Origin: Phycisphaerales bacterium
Lineage (GTDB): Bacteria; Planctomycetota; Phycisphaerae; Phycisphaerales; UBA1924
Direction: 5' to 3'
NCBI GenBank assembly: GCA_028279375.1
Contig: JANQNW010000019.1
Coordinates: forward strand, 186,001 to 250,000
DNA length: 64,000 nucleotides
This document shows, one piece after another, positions 15,919 through 24,605 of this stretch (positions are counted from its first letter, which is position 1; every line of letters begins with the position of its first letter). The position numbers and the translations under genes were made by a program. The notes under the pieces are model-generated. The model was given only the letters and a program-made list of their open reading frames with translations. It was not told the DNA's origin and did no database searches.

Positions 15919-16520
15919 GATGAAACTCCAGGGCTCGAGACTGTCGTGTCGGCCGGCGCTGATGCGACCCCTGAAAGCAGCGTGCGCAGGACGAGCGCGG
16001 CGCTCTGCTTTGGCGCGATGTGCCCCTCTGCGGCGAGTGACCAGGATGTGTAGATCAGCGCGTCCAGTGCGCCGACGACCCAGGCGCTCGGCACGGCGAC
16101 ATCGATGGCGCCCTCATGCTTGCATTGTTCGATGATCTGCCAGAGCGATTTCGTTTGGCGCGTGATCTCGCGTTCGATGGCGGGGTCGGATTCGAGCCAC
16201 GCTTCGCGCGCGAGGAAGTGGTATCGGTCGCCCAGGGGGATCACGGCTTCGACGATGAGCTCGAGCAGTTCGATGGCGCTTGCAGCTTTGTCTTCCAATC
16301 CGGCCACGGCGTTATCGATCTCGCGCACGGACATGAGGGCGAGTTCGCGCACGAGGTCGGCGCGTGCGGGGAAGTGGCGATGGAGCGTCGCGCGGCCGAC
16401 GCCGGCGCGTTCGGCGATGGCGCCGAGCGCGGCGCCGGGATTGGCGGCGAGGGCCGTGAGGGCAGCGTCGAGTATCGCTTCGCGCGTGGGAGGGCGGGCT
16501 GAAACTTCTGCGTCTCGCAT
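15915..16520 (-). CDS. TetR family transcriptional regulator (likely autoregulator of the copper-monooxygenase operon)
   Basis: The N-terminal helix-turn-helix reads TREAILDAALTALA, then LGAIAERAGVGRATLHRHFP, the classic TetR DNA-binding region. The C-terminal ligand domain is unassigned. I chose ATG 16520 (MRDAEVSARPP). The alternative ATG at 16538 lies inside a perfect palindrome that is better read as the operator. From 16520 the mRNA would be nearly leaderless, given a -10 at 16526-16531. The stop overlaps the start of the monooxygenase (ATGA). The ligand cannot be told from the sequence. Confidence 0.88.
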   Translation of the reverse strand: MRDAEVSARPPTREAILDAALTALAANPGAALGAIAERAGVGRATLHRHFPARADLVRELALMSVREIDNAVAGLEDKAASAIELLELIVEAVIPLGDRYHFLAREAWLESDPAIEREITRQTKSLWQIIEQCKHEGAIDVAVPSAWVVGALDALIYTSWSLAAEGHIAPKQSAALVLRTLLSGVASAPADTTVSSPGVSS

Positions 16521-16554
16521 GAGACAATAATGTCTCATCTCGTTGCGAAATCAA
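16519..16554 (-). promoter_or_regulatory. promoter and TetR operator of tetR1
   Basis: ATGAGACAATAATGTCTCAT (16519-16538) has perfect 8-bp arms around a 4-bp spacer, the usual form of a TetR operator. On the minus strand, -35 TTGATT (16549-16554) and -10 ATTATT (16526-16531) are 17 bp apart. The -10 lies inside the operator. The expected transcription start falls on or next to the ATG at 16520. Confidence 0.7.
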
Positions 16555-16585
16555 CCCCGAATCTGCGATCGCCCGGAAAAAGCGC

Positions 16586-16634
16586 TTGACGGAGCTTCCC
16601 TGGACGATATTCTGTTGGTTGAGCGTTCAACCAA
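16586..16634 (+). promoter_or_regulatory. promoter and TetR operator of tetR2
   Basis: -35 TTGACG (16586-16591) and -10 TATTCT (16608-16613) are separated by 16 bp. Directly after lies TTGGTTGAGCGTTCAACCAA (16615-16634), with perfect 8-bp arms and a 4-bp spacer. It covers the expected transcription start. The layout fits repression by a TetR dimer. Confidence 0.7.
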
Positions 16635-16645
16635 GAGGATCCCCG

Positions 16646-17314
16646 GTGGCCCCTGAAGAACTCGCCACAACTCGACAGCGACTGATCGACGCCGCATTGA
16701 ATCTCTTCGATCAGAGGGGATACGCGGGGGCGTCGGTGAGCGCGATTCTGCGCGAGGCGGGCGTGCAGTCGGGCTCGCTCTATCACTTCTTTGATTCCAA
16801 GCAGGATCTGCTTGTCGCGGTGCTCGAGCGCTACATCGAAACACTCGAGCCGATCCTCTTCGATCACATTCGCCGGACACAGCCGGATCCGATTCTGCAG
16901 GTGTTCGAGCTGCTGGCGATGTACCGGCGCGCGATCGAGCAGACGGGCTATTCGTTTTCCTGCCCGGTGGGGCGTCTGGCGCTGGAGGTGGGAACGCATG
17001 ACGACGTGATCCGGGAGGGCGTCGAGGGCAACTTCAGCGCCTGGCGCGCGGTTGTCGCGGACTGCTATCGCTCGTCCGGCGCGCTTGGGCCTGATGTCGA
17101 TGCGGAGGGGCTCGCGGCCCTGACGCTGAGCGTCATGGAGGGAGGCGTGATGCAGGCTCGGATCAGCGCCAATGCGACTCCCTATGACCAGTCCGTTCGT
17201 CACCTGAGGCAGTACATCGAACTTCTCAGACGAGATTCGGTTTCAATTGGGGCCAACTCGGAGGACGATCGCTCGGCGGCGCCCTCCACCACTGAAGAGG
17301 TAGACACGACATGA
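16646..17314 (+). CDS. TetR family transcriptional regulator
   Basis: This is a 222-residue protein from GTG 16646, with Shine-Dalgarno-like AAGAGG about 8 nt upstream. The HTH is RLIDAALNLFDQRGYAGASV followed by SAILREAGVQSGSLYHFFDS, a strong TetR signature. The C-terminal half resembles the TetR group that contains CPVGRLALEV. An earlier frame start at TTG 16586 coincides with the -35 box and is rejected. The stop overlaps the start of the AHSA1 gene (ATGA), so the two form an operon, which suggests this regulator responds to a compound handled by its neighbour. Confidence 0.9.
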   Translation: MAPEELATTRQRLIDAALNLFDQRGYAGASVSAILREAGVQSGSLYHFFDSKQDLLVAVLERYIETLEPILFDHIRRTQPDPILQVFELLAMYRRAIEQTGYSFSCPVGRLALEVGTHDDVIREGVEGNFSAWRAVVADCYRSSGALGPDVDAEGLAALTLSVMEGGVMQARISANATPYDQSVRHLRQYIELLRRDSVSIGANSEDDRSAAPSTTEEVDTT

Positions 17315-18852
17315 CCGCGACCACTTGCCGCAGATACGCGTTTGCGTCCGCGATGGCGCTCGCAATCGCACCGTGCGCTCTTGCCCTTGACTATGGCGAG
17401 CCCATCGTCGCCGAGGGCCTCGTCGATGCGCCGCGTTCTGAAGTGTGGCGGGCCTGGACGACGTCTGAGGGCGTCGAGAGTTTCTTCGGGCCGCAGGCGA
17501 ATGTTGATCTTCGTCCGGGCGGGCCTTTTGAGGTTCTCTTCATGACGGATGGGCCGCTCGGATTGCGCGGCGCCGACGACTGCAAGATTCTCTCGTTCAA
17601 GCCGGAGGAGATGCTTTCTTTCACGTGGAATGCGCCGCCGCAGTATCCGAATGCGCGGCGTGAGCACACGTTCGTTGTGCTCGAGCTCGAGGATGCGCCG
17701 GGAGGCGAGACGCATGTCACGCTGACGCATCTGGGCTGGCCGTCGAATGTCGATGGGGATCTTGGCGTCGAGTGGCAGGGGACGCACAAGTATTTCCAGG
17801 ACGCCTGGCCGAGCGTGATCGCGTCGCTCGAGAAGCGATTCGTTGATGGGCCGAAGGACTGGGGCGCCCGCGCGACGGCTGAGGCTGCGCCGGCGATGCC
17901 CGACGACACGCGCAGTCTGCATTACACAATGATCATCGATGCGCCGCTTTCTGAAGTGTGGCGCGCGTTCACGGTTGCGGAGGAGTTCGAGTCGTGGGCC
18001 GTGCCGACATCGGTGATCGACCTGCGCGTCGGCGGCACGAATCGCACGACGTATCTCCCTGATAAGAACGTCTACGGCCCCGACGGCATCGAGCACACGT
18101 ATCTCGCCGTCGAGCATGAAAAACTCCTCGCCTCGCGCATCACGAAGTCGCCGATGCACTCGCCGATCCATCGGCTGCTGCGCAATACGTGGGGTGTGAC
18201 GCGATTCGAGGCGGTGACGCCGCACAAGACGCGCGTCATCATGACCGGCCACGGCTACGGTCACGGCCCGCAGTGGGATCAGATCGTCGAGATCTTCAAC
18301 AAGGGCAACGAATGGACGCTCGCCAAGCTCTACGAGAAGTTCCCGCCGCGCACGGATCTGGATGAGCGCGCGCATCAGCTTGCGGCGAAGCTCGTCGGCG
18401 GCGAGTGGGTGCATGAGAATCAGTTCCCCAACGGCGAGGTCTTTCGCGTGCGCAACGTCGCGAAGCAGGGGCCTGATGAGCGGGCCGTGGTCATCGACGG
18501 CTGGCTTGGGAACCAGGAGGGAATGTTCTATCACGCGGCGACGTCGATCTTCGGCGATGTGGACACCGGCGCGACGCGTTTCATTTCGATCAACGAAAGG
18601 GGCGACGTGACGGATGGCGTGATGTACGTCGATCCTGCCGACGCCGAGACTCTCATCTGGACATGGATTCCGACGAGCGCCGACGAGACGCACTATCGCG
18701 TCGAGATGCGGTTCTTCGACGACAAGCGTTACACGATGAAGCTCTTCAACCTGGGCGTCAGCGAGACGGCTCCGGAAATGACGGCCAATTTCAATCGTGT
18801 GGACGCGGCGCCGCCGGCGTTCATGCGTATGCGACCGAGCCCGGCGCATTGA
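17311..18852 (+). CDS. exported double AHSA1/SRPBCC-domain protein
   Basis: After a signal peptide (ending near CALALDYG) the 513-residue protein holds two SRPBCC helix-grip domains of the AHSA1 type. The first starts VDAPRSEVWRAWTTSEGVES (about 37-56), with VDLRPGGPFEVLF and the late HVTLTHLGW. The second starts IDAPLSEVWRAFTVAEEFES (about 210-230), with IDLRVGGTNRTTY. A third, weaker region (about 360-505, GGEWVHENQFPNGEVFRV) may be another beta-rich domain. AHSA1 proteins bind hydrophobic ligands or partners. An exported tandem form next to a TetR is unusual. Function not known. Confidence 0.78.
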   Translation: MTATTCRRYAFASAMALAIAPCALALDYGEPIVAEGLVDAPRSEVWRAWTTSEGVESFFGPQANVDLRPGGPFEVLFMTDGPLGLRGADDCKILSFKPEEMLSFTWNAPPQYPNARREHTFVVLELEDAPGGETHVTLTHLGWPSNVDGDLGVEWQGTHKYFQDAWPSVIASLEKRFVDGPKDWGARATAEAAPAMPDDTRSLHYTMIIDAPLSEVWRAFTVAEEFESWAVPTSVIDLRVGGTNRTTYLPDKNVYGPDGIEHTYLAVEHEKLLASRITKSPMHSPIHRLLRNTWGVTRFEAVTPHKTRVIMTGHGYGHGPQWDQIVEIFNKGNEWTLAKLYEKFPPRTDLDERAHQLAAKLVGGEWVHENQFPNGEVFRVRNVAKQGPDERAVVIDGWLGNQEGMFYHAATSIFGDVDTGATRFISINERGDVTDGVMYVDPADAETLIWTWIPTSADETHYRVEMRFFDDKRYTMKLFNLGVSETAPEMTANFNRVDAAPPAFMRMRPSPAH

Positions 18853-18913
18853 CGCTGCGACTCAACGGAACGAGCCAACCCAGCCGACTCTCTGAATGAC
18901 TCGTTCACGCCGT

Positions 18914-18933
18914 CGCCCCGGGAGACCGGGGCG
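18914..18933 (+). terminator. GC hairpin after the AHSA1 gene
   Basis: CGCCCCGG-GAGA-CCGGGGCG forms an 8-bp stem with a tetraloop about 60 bp after the stop. It lacks a clear T-run (CCTTCTTCTG comes 9 bp later), so it may be a weak terminator only. Confidence 0.4.
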
Positions 18934-18977
18934 GCCGCGCCCTTCTTCTGCGCATCGAAATCGCAAAGGATCGAATC

Positions 18978-19400
18978 ATGCCCGAGCTGAATTTCACTGA
19001 TCTGAACTTTCTGGCGATCGTCGTCGCGGCGCTTGCGGCGTTCTTTCTCGGCGGTCTCTGGTACGGCGGAGTCTTCGCCAAGCCGTGGGTGAAGGCGCAC
19101 GGCTACAGCGATGAGGAGGCGAAGGAACTCGGGAAAAACCCGGCGAAGAACTTCTCGATCATGTTCGTCGCGGAGTTGATCGGGGCTTTCTTCATGGCGG
19201 TGCTCTTCAAGACGTTCGGCGTCGCCGGCGGCGGGGCGGGCGCGTTTACGGGCGCGCTGCTCTGGGTGGGTGTGGCGCTGCCGCTGGTGCTTGCTGACAA
19301 CACGGCGCACAGTCGGAAGGGGGCGTGCCTATTGATTGATGGGTCGTATCACCTGGCGTACATCGTTGCGATGGGGGCGATTCTGGGGGGTTGGCAGTGA
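18978..19400 (+). CDS. DUF1761 family membrane protein
   Basis: A 140-residue protein with four hydrophobic segments: LNFLAIVVAALAAFFLGGLW, SIMFVAELIGAFFMAVLF, AFTGALLWVGVALPLVLA and YHLAYIVAMGAILGGW. The opening NFLAIVVAALAAFFLGGLWY, the YG-FAKPWVKAHGYSDEE loop and the conserved DN followed by a basic residue match DUF1761. These are inner-membrane proteins of unknown role. GGATCG just before the ATG is a weak ribosome-binding site. Confidence 0.8.
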   Translation: MPELNFTDLNFLAIVVAALAAFFLGGLWYGGVFAKPWVKAHGYSDEEAKELGKNPAKNFSIMFVAELIGAFFMAVLFKTFGVAGGGAGAFTGALLWVGVALPLVLADNTAHSRKGACLLIDGSYHLAYIVAMGAILGGWQ

Positions 19401-19629
19401 CAGCACGGCACACGGGATGGGATGCGCTGCAGGGAGGATGAGCGCGGATTGAAGCACTCGGCGCATGTCTTCCTCTCCCCAGAGACCCCGATCAGGCACG
19501 CGGCAGTTGCCCCAATATCCCGGTTGCAGATCCTTGGGGCGTCTTTTCCCTTGCTCCGTCTGAAGGGGGCATTGACAATGGCCTCGCCGCCACGGGTGCG
19601 GCCACGTCATTTGTTGGAAGGGAAGAATC

Positions 19630-20487
19630 ATGCCTCGTCCCGCACGGACGCTCTGCGCCGGCGCCGCCGCTCTTGCGGCCTGCGCTCTCGGCGCCCCCGC
19701 CCTCGCCGTCTTCACCGGCATCGATCTGCGTGAGGACAAGGGGCAGATTCCGCCGGTTGAGCTTGCGCAGATCGATCCGTTGGGGCAGGGCGTGCGCGTG
19801 ATCAATCTGTATGCGACGTTCGATGGGCCAGGAAGCTGGACTCCGGAATTCCCAAGGAGTGAGAACACGATTATCACGGTTCTTTCGACTGAGGACCGCC
19901 AACCCGGCGTCCGCTGGGAGATCGACAAGACAGACGGCAAGCACGCTGACGCAGGGTTCTACGACGATCCTCTCGGCGGCATTCGAGCGCCACAGGAAGC
20001 GCTCGTCGATCTATTCCCTTCCGTCGCGTGGGACTCGTACGTCAGCGTCGGACTCAAGACGATTCCGACGGGCGTCTCCGATGTGACGAACCCGCTTCCG
20101 AGCTTCGAGTTCTCGGATCAGGATGGCGACGGTCTCAATGATGGCATCGACGGCGCATGGTCGATCTCGAATCCCGAAGTCGAGCAGCATGTGGCGATCT
20201 TCAATCCGGACTCCGGACAGAACGAGGTCTTCCTGACCCAACTGACGATCATCGGTTTGGATCCAGGAGCTGAACTCGGCGCGCTTCGTCCCGGCGTCAA
20301 CGGCATGGGGCGACATGAGTGGGAGACCTCAATCTTCAGCGGTGACCTGGAGTTTCACACACAGCTCCCCCTTGGTGGTTTCGAACGCTTTTATGTCGAC
20401 TTCGTCCCGATCCCGGCCCCAGCGACATCACTCACGATTCTCCCATTGTTCCTGACGATCTCGCGCCGGAGGCGAAGCGCATGCTGA
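19630..20487 (+). CDS. exported PEP-CTERM-like protein, VFTGIDLREDKG family, copy 1
   Basis: This is the first of six paralogues. The signal peptide ends near APALAVFTG. The family-defining block VFTGIDLREDKGQIPPVELA, ending GVRVINLYATFDGPG, follows at about residues 27-68. The middle contains an EF-hand or thrombospondin-type-3-like calcium loop, DQDGDGLNDGIDGAW, and a conserved strand NEVFLTQLTIIGLDPGA. It ends with the anchor IPAPATSLTILPLFL plus Arg-rich ISRRRRSAC, the three-part pattern of PEP-CTERM sorting signals. Function is unknown to me. Its last codons overlap the start of copy 2. Confidence 0.75.
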   Translation: MPRPARTLCAGAAALAACALGAPALAVFTGIDLREDKGQIPPVELAQIDPLGQGVRVINLYATFDGPGSWTPEFPRSENTIITVLSTEDRQPGVRWEIDKTDGKHADAGFYDDPLGGIRAPQEALVDLFPSVAWDSYVSVGLKTIPTGVSDVTNPLPSFEFSDQDGDGLNDGIDGAWSISNPEVEQHVAIFNPDSGQNEVFLTQLTIIGLDPGAELGALRPGVNGMGRHEWETSIFSGDLEFHTQLPLGGFERFYVDFVPIPAPATSLTILPLFLTISRRRRSAC

Positions 20488-21317
20488 TCATGCGACGCAT
20501 CATTCCGGCGCTCGCGGCGTGCGCACTGAGCGCGCCGGCGCTTGCAGTCTTCACGGGCATCGACCTGCGAGAGGACAAGGGTCAGATCCCGCCGGTGGAG
20601 CTTGCGCAGATCGATCCGCTGGGGCTGGGTGTGCGTGTGATCAATCTGTATGCGACGTTTGACGGGCCGGGCGATCCCGACTCGATGACGAACAACAGAG
20701 TCATCTCGGTCGCGAACACTGATTCCCCACCACGATCCTGGGGAATCAATAAGACCAGCGCACGACATGGCGAAGCCTATTTCTATCAGGATTCATTCGG
20801 CACAGATCGCGCACCGGCGGCGGCGCTCGTGCCGCTCTTTCCAACGGTTGCGTGGGACACCTTTGTCGGCTTCAGCGACAAGACATTGTCGGCGGGCAAG
20901 GACGATCTGATGTTCGTCGATCCGGACTTCGGATTTGTGGATCGTGACGGGGACGGCCTCGAAGACGCGATCGTACCGGGCTGGTACCACCTGATAACAC
21001 CTCCGAGCCCGCGAGCGGAGGCGGTCTTCAATCCGGAGACTGGAACGTACGACGTTTTCCTTGCGCAGTTGACGATCATCGGGCTCGACGGCGGCGCCGA
21101 TCTTGGTCAGCCGCTCTTCGGCGGTCCGCTTCTCGAAGGTCGCACGTATCACTGGGCAAGCGAGGTGCTCTCGGGGCCCCTGACAGTCTTTACGCAGTTG
21201 CCGGGAGGCGGCGTCAGGGCGTTCTACTTCGAGTTCGCTGTGCCGGCCCCCGCGACATCGCTCACGATTCTCCCGCTCTTTCTGACGCTCTCACGAAGAA
21301 AGCGAATCCCATCATGA
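20481..21317 (+). CDS. VFTGIDLREDKG family exported protein, copy 2
   Basis: Same architecture as copy 1: signal peptide (PALAACALSAPALA), the block VFTGIDLREDKGQIPPVELA, calcium-loop-like DRDGDGLEDAIVPGW, strand YDVFLAQLTIIGLDGGA and C-terminal anchor VPAPATSLTILPLFLTLSRRKR. Beyond residue 70 it diverges strongly from copy 1, with HGEAYFYQDSFGTDRAPAAA as one shared landmark. The start can be ATG 20481 or ATG 20490; either is close to the copy 1 stop, so translation is likely coupled. The stop overlaps the start of the beta-helix gene (ATGA). Confidence 0.75.
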   Translation: MLIMRRIIPALAACALSAPALAVFTGIDLREDKGQIPPVELAQIDPLGLGVRVINLYATFDGPGDPDSMTNNRVISVANTDSPPRSWGINKTSARHGEAYFYQDSFGTDRAPAAALVPLFPTVAWDTFVGFSDKTLSAGKDDLMFVDPDFGFVDRDGDGLEDAIVPGWYHLITPPSPRAEAVFNPETGTYDVFLAQLTIIGLDGGADLGQPLFGGPLLEGRTYHWASEVLSGPLTVFTQLPGGGVRAFYFEFAVPAPATSLTILPLFLTLSRRKRIPS

Positions 21318-22900
21318 AGACGCGACACTTCATCGGCGCCGCGATCTGTGCGCTTGCGACGACCAGCACCGGTGCGCTCGGCGCGACAATCAACGTGCCT
21401 GCGGATCAGCCCACGATCCAGGCCGCCATCAACGTCGCCACGCCCGGCAGCGAAATCCTCCTCGCCGACGGCATCCACTCCGGGCCGGGCAATCGCGACG
21501 TCAACTTCATGGGCAAGCTCATCACGGTGCGATCGGCCAGCGGCAACGCCGCGGCGTGCGTCATTGACTGCCTCGGGCTCGGGCGCGGCTTCCTCTTCAA
21601 CTCCGCGGAGACGCCCGCCAGCCAGCTGCGCAACGTCACGATTCGCAATGGGGATGCGCTGGGCGGCGCCTTCGGCGGCGGCATCCACTGCCTCGCCGCC
21701 AGCCCGACGATCGCCGGCTGCATCATTCGCGACTGCGAAGCCGACTCCGGCGGCGGGCTCTCGATCGTCTCCAGCACGGCGCTCGTGCTCGACTGCACCG
21801 TCACGATGTGTGAGGCGAGCGTCTCCGGCGGCGGCGTTTATGTCATCGGCGGCGGGCCCACGCTCGACAACCTTCGCATCACCTTCAATGAGGTCACCGG
21901 CAACAGCGGCGCGGGCGCCGGGCTGCTGCTCCAGGCCGAGGACTCGACGATTCTCAACTGCGACATCGAAGACAACCTCGTCTCCGGTTTCACCGGACGC
22001 GGCGGCGGCGTGAGCTGCCAGTCCAGCACCGCTTTCTTCAGCGATACGAACATCCGGCGCAACGAGGCCCAGTTCGGCGCCAATGCGCTGCTGCAATCAG
22101 GCGGCGATCTCGAGTTCCTTCGCTGCGAGATCACGAACAACCAGGGCGAAGGCGACGCCGGCACGATTCACGAGGCCGGCGCCGTCGCCAAGTACACGAG
22201 CTGCAAGCACATCTTCAACGGCGATCCGGACGTGACATTCGACGCCGACGAGTTCGATATCGACGGCGATTCGACGGTGTCGCTCGTGCAGTGCCTCGTC
22301 GTCTCCACGCATGACAGCACGAACAGCATCATCGTGACCTCCGGCTCCTCGATGACGGCTGAGAACTCCACGCTCGATGTCGAGTTCGCCGGCTCCGGCG
22401 GGAACAACATCATCATCACGAACTCGCTGCTGGAGGACTTCAACAACCAGGTGACGCGCATCAACTCGCTGCGCGGCTTCAGTGACTTCATCGACGCCGC
22501 GGGAATGGACTATCGCCCGATGCCGACGTCGCTGGCGATCGACGCGGGGGACAACACGCTGACGCCGATCGACGAGTACGACCTCGACGGCGACATGGTC
22601 GTGCTCGAGCGTCTTTCTCTTGATCTGGGCGGGCAGGCGCGATTCACGGATCTGCCGAGCGTGCCGGACACGGGGATGTCGGATGGGTTGAATCCGATCA
22701 TCGACATCGGCGCGTATGAGCTGCCCGAGAACTTCGACTGCCCGTGGGATCTCGATGGCGACGGCAGTGTCGGCTCGGGCGACCTAGCGCAGTTGATTGG
22801 CCTCTGGACGCAGACGAATGTGCCGGCCGATTTCGATGGCGGCGGTGTGGGGGCTTCTGATCTGGCGACGCTGCTTGGTAGATGGGGGCCGTGCCCGTGA
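21314..22900 (+). CDS. exported right-handed beta-helix protein with dockerin-like tail
   Basis: A signal peptide (ending near TGALGATINV) leads into INVPADQPTIQAAINVATPG, the usual opening of planctomycete parallel beta-helix (pectate-lyase-like) proteins. About 330 residues of short repeats follow with rungs such as LRNVTIRNG, IAGCIIRDCEADSGGGLSI and LNCDIEDNLVSG. The protein ends with two calcium-loop-like motifs, DLDGDGSVGSGDL and DFDGGGVGASDL, then GRWGPCP, a dockerin-like module also found on the HAF proteins 8-12 kb away. The second loop, with GGG in place of the usual NGD, is degenerate. It sits inside the paralogue array with overlapping codons at its start and near its end. Confidence 0.82.
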   Translation: MKTRHFIGAAICALATTSTGALGATINVPADQPTIQAAINVATPGSEILLADGIHSGPGNRDVNFMGKLITVRSASGNAAACVIDCLGLGRGFLFNSAETPASQLRNVTIRNGDALGGAFGGGIHCLAASPTIAGCIIRDCEADSGGGLSIVSSTALVLDCTVTMCEASVSGGGVYVIGGGPTLDNLRITFNEVTGNSGAGAGLLLQAEDSTILNCDIEDNLVSGFTGRGGGVSCQSSTAFFSDTNIRRNEAQFGANALLQSGGDLEFLRCEITNNQGEGDAGTIHEAGAVAKYTSCKHIFNGDPDVTFDADEFDIDGDSTVSLVQCLVVSTHDSTNSIIVTSGSSMTAENSTLDVEFAGSGGNNIIITNSLLEDFNNQVTRINSLRGFSDFIDAAGMDYRPMPTSLAIDAGDNTLTPIDEYDLDGDMVVLERLSLDLGGQARFTDLPSVPDTGMSDGLNPIIDIGAYELPENFDCPWDLDGDGSVGSGDLAQLIGLWTQTNVPADFDGGGVGASDLATLLGRWGPCP

Positions 22901-23760
22901 GAAGAACGCCGTTTATGTTCGATGCAGGCTGCGCGATCGCGCTCACGAGCGCGCCTGCGCTCGGCGTCTTCACCGGCATCGACCTGCGTGAAGACAAGGG
23001 TCAGATCCCGCCGCTTGAGCTTGCGCAGATCGATCCGCTGGGGCTGGGCGTGCGCGTGATCAATCTGTATGCGACGTTCGATGGACCTGGCAGCTACCCC
23101 AACGACTCGGATAACGCCGAGAACGCCATGATCCTTGTGAACTCGGGCGACAACTACTTTGGAAGCGAGACCAACGAAGACCCGTGGCGATTGAACAAGT
23201 CGAACGGGAAGCATTCGAACGCCGGTTTCTATCAGGACCCGTTCGGCGGAAACAGGGCGCCCGCAGACGCGCTTCTGCCGCTCTTTCCAACCGCGGCGTG
23301 GGACACGTATATGGACATCGGTCTCAAGACCGTTCCCGTCGGCGTTTCAGATGTGACCGCCACGGGTCCATTCTTCGAATGGATGGATCAGGACAGTGAC
23401 GGGCGGGACGACGGCGTCGTCGGCGCCTGGTTTACTTCCAATCCTCCGGCGGAGCAGCACCTTGCCGTGTTCAACTCGGATTCCGCTCAGCATGAGGTTT
23501 TTCTCGCACAGTTCACGATCGTCGGCCTCGATGCAGGCGCTGCGATCGGCGGGCTCACGACTCCGGTGACTGGTGAAGGAACGTATGAATGGATGGGCGG
23601 TCTCTTCACGGGCACGCTCGTCGTCCACACGCAGGAGTTCGGCGGTGGCGCTCTCGTGCACAAATTCGTCTTCAGCAAGGAGATTCCCGCCCCGGCGAGC
23701 TTCTTCCTGGCGATTCCCTGTGTCGTTGCGGTGAGTCGGAGGTGCCGATGCCGCGCATGA
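22897..23760 (+). CDS. VFTGIDLREDKG family exported protein, copy 3
   Basis: The frame carries the block VFTGIDLREDKGQIPPLELA, calcium-loop-like DQDSDGRDDGVVGAW, strand HEVFLAQFTIVGLDAGAAIG and the anchor IPAPASFFLAIPCVVAVSRR. I prefer GTG 22897 because it forms a GTGA overlap with the beta-helix stop and gives a plausible signal peptide (MRRTPFMFDAGCAIALTSAP). In-frame ATGs at 22882 and 22915 are alternatives. KSNGKHSNAGFYQDPFGGN is the shared mid-domain landmark. Unknown function. Confidence 0.72.
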   Translation: MRRTPFMFDAGCAIALTSAPALGVFTGIDLREDKGQIPPLELAQIDPLGLGVRVINLYATFDGPGSYPNDSDNAENAMILVNSGDNYFGSETNEDPWRLNKSNGKHSNAGFYQDPFGGNRAPADALLPLFPTAAWDTYMDIGLKTVPVGVSDVTATGPFFEWMDQDSDGRDDGVVGAWFTSNPPAEQHLAVFNSDSAQHEVFLAQFTIVGLDAGAAIGGLTTPVTGEGTYEWMGGLFTGTLVVHTQEFGGGALVHKFVFSKEIPAPASFFLAIPCVVAVSRRCRCRA

Positions 23761-24605
23761 CACGCAACATGTTTTGCGCCATCGCCGCGTGCGCCTTGAG
23801 CGCTCCGGCCTTCGCCGTCTTCACCGGCATCGACCTGCGTGAAGACAAGGGGCAGATCCCGCCGGTGGAGCTTGCGCAGATCGATCCGCTGGGGTTGGGT
23901 GTGCGCGTGATCAATCTGTATGCGACGTTTGATGGGCCGGGGGACTGGACAGAGGAGCGCCCGCGAAGCCCGAACGCGCTGCTTCAGGTCAATGCAGATA
24001 AGACCCAGGAGGGCCCTTGGGTCATTGATAAGGCGACAGGGAGGAACGCGAATGCGGGTTTCTATCAGGATCCGTTTGGCAGCTTCTTCGCCCCGCCGGA
24101 GGCGCTGATTCCTATCTTCCCGACAGTGGAATGGGACACATTCGTCGGACTGGGCAGAAAAGCGACGCCATCCGGAGAGATAGATCACACGACGCCATTC
24201 TTTCTTGACGGCGCCGATACGTTGTTCCTCGATCAGGATGGTGACGGCAGAGACGACGGCCTCCGAAACTCCTATCTCACTGGGAACCCCCCGGCTGAGC
24301 AACACGTTGCGAGATTCAACGCCGCATCCGGCAAATACGAAGTGTTCTTCGCCCAACTCACGATTCTCGGCCTCGATGAGGGCGCGCGTCTGGGACAGTT
24401 GCGCTCGCCGATCAATGGTGAGGGCGTGTATGAGTGGGAGAGCGACATCTTCGCAGGGTCATTCACACTTGCGACTCAGGTTCCGGAAGGTGGGGCACTT
24501 TTCTACCAGTTCGATTTCGTCCGAATCCCTGCGCCTGGTGGTTCATGCATCGTCTTGCCAATCGCGATCGCATTCAGCCGGAGATCCCACAGATGCCGCG
24601 CATGA
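23748..24605 (+). CDS. VFTGIDLREDKG family exported protein, copy 4
   Basis: From ATG 23748 the product begins MPRMTRNMFCAIAACALSAP, a clean signal peptide, followed by the family block and RNANAGFYQDPFGSF, then DQDGDGRDDGLRNSY (calcium-loop-like), YEVFFAQLTILGLDEGA and the anchor IPAPGGSCIVLPIAIAFSRR. An in-frame start at 23589 lies inside copy 3 and is rejected. The start overlaps the copy 3 end by 13 nt. Copies 4 and 5 share almost the same signal peptide, so they are the most recent duplicates of the set. Confidence 0.75.
   Translation: MPRMTRNMFCAIAACALSAPAFAVFTGIDLREDKGQIPPVELAQIDPLGLGVRVINLYATFDGPGDWTEERPRSPNALLQVNADKTQEGPWVIDKATGRNANAGFYQDPFGSFFAPPEALIPIFPTVEWDTFVGLGRKATPSGEIDHTTPFFLDGADTLFLDQDGDGRDDGLRNSYLTGNPPAEQHVARFNAASGKYEVFFAQLTILGLDEGARLGQLRSPINGEGVYEWESDIFAGSFTLATQVPEGGALFYQFDFVRIPAPGGSCIVLPIAIAFSRRSHRCRA

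Noticed and set aside
16521-16538. ATG at 16538 as start of tetR1
   Set aside because: It is one arm of the perfect palindromic operator and upstream of the likely transcription start.
17200-18849. A 549-residue minus-strand frame opposite the AHSA1 gene
   Set aside because: Arg/His-rich reverse-frame artefact. The plus strand shows two SRPBCC domains and an ATGA junction.
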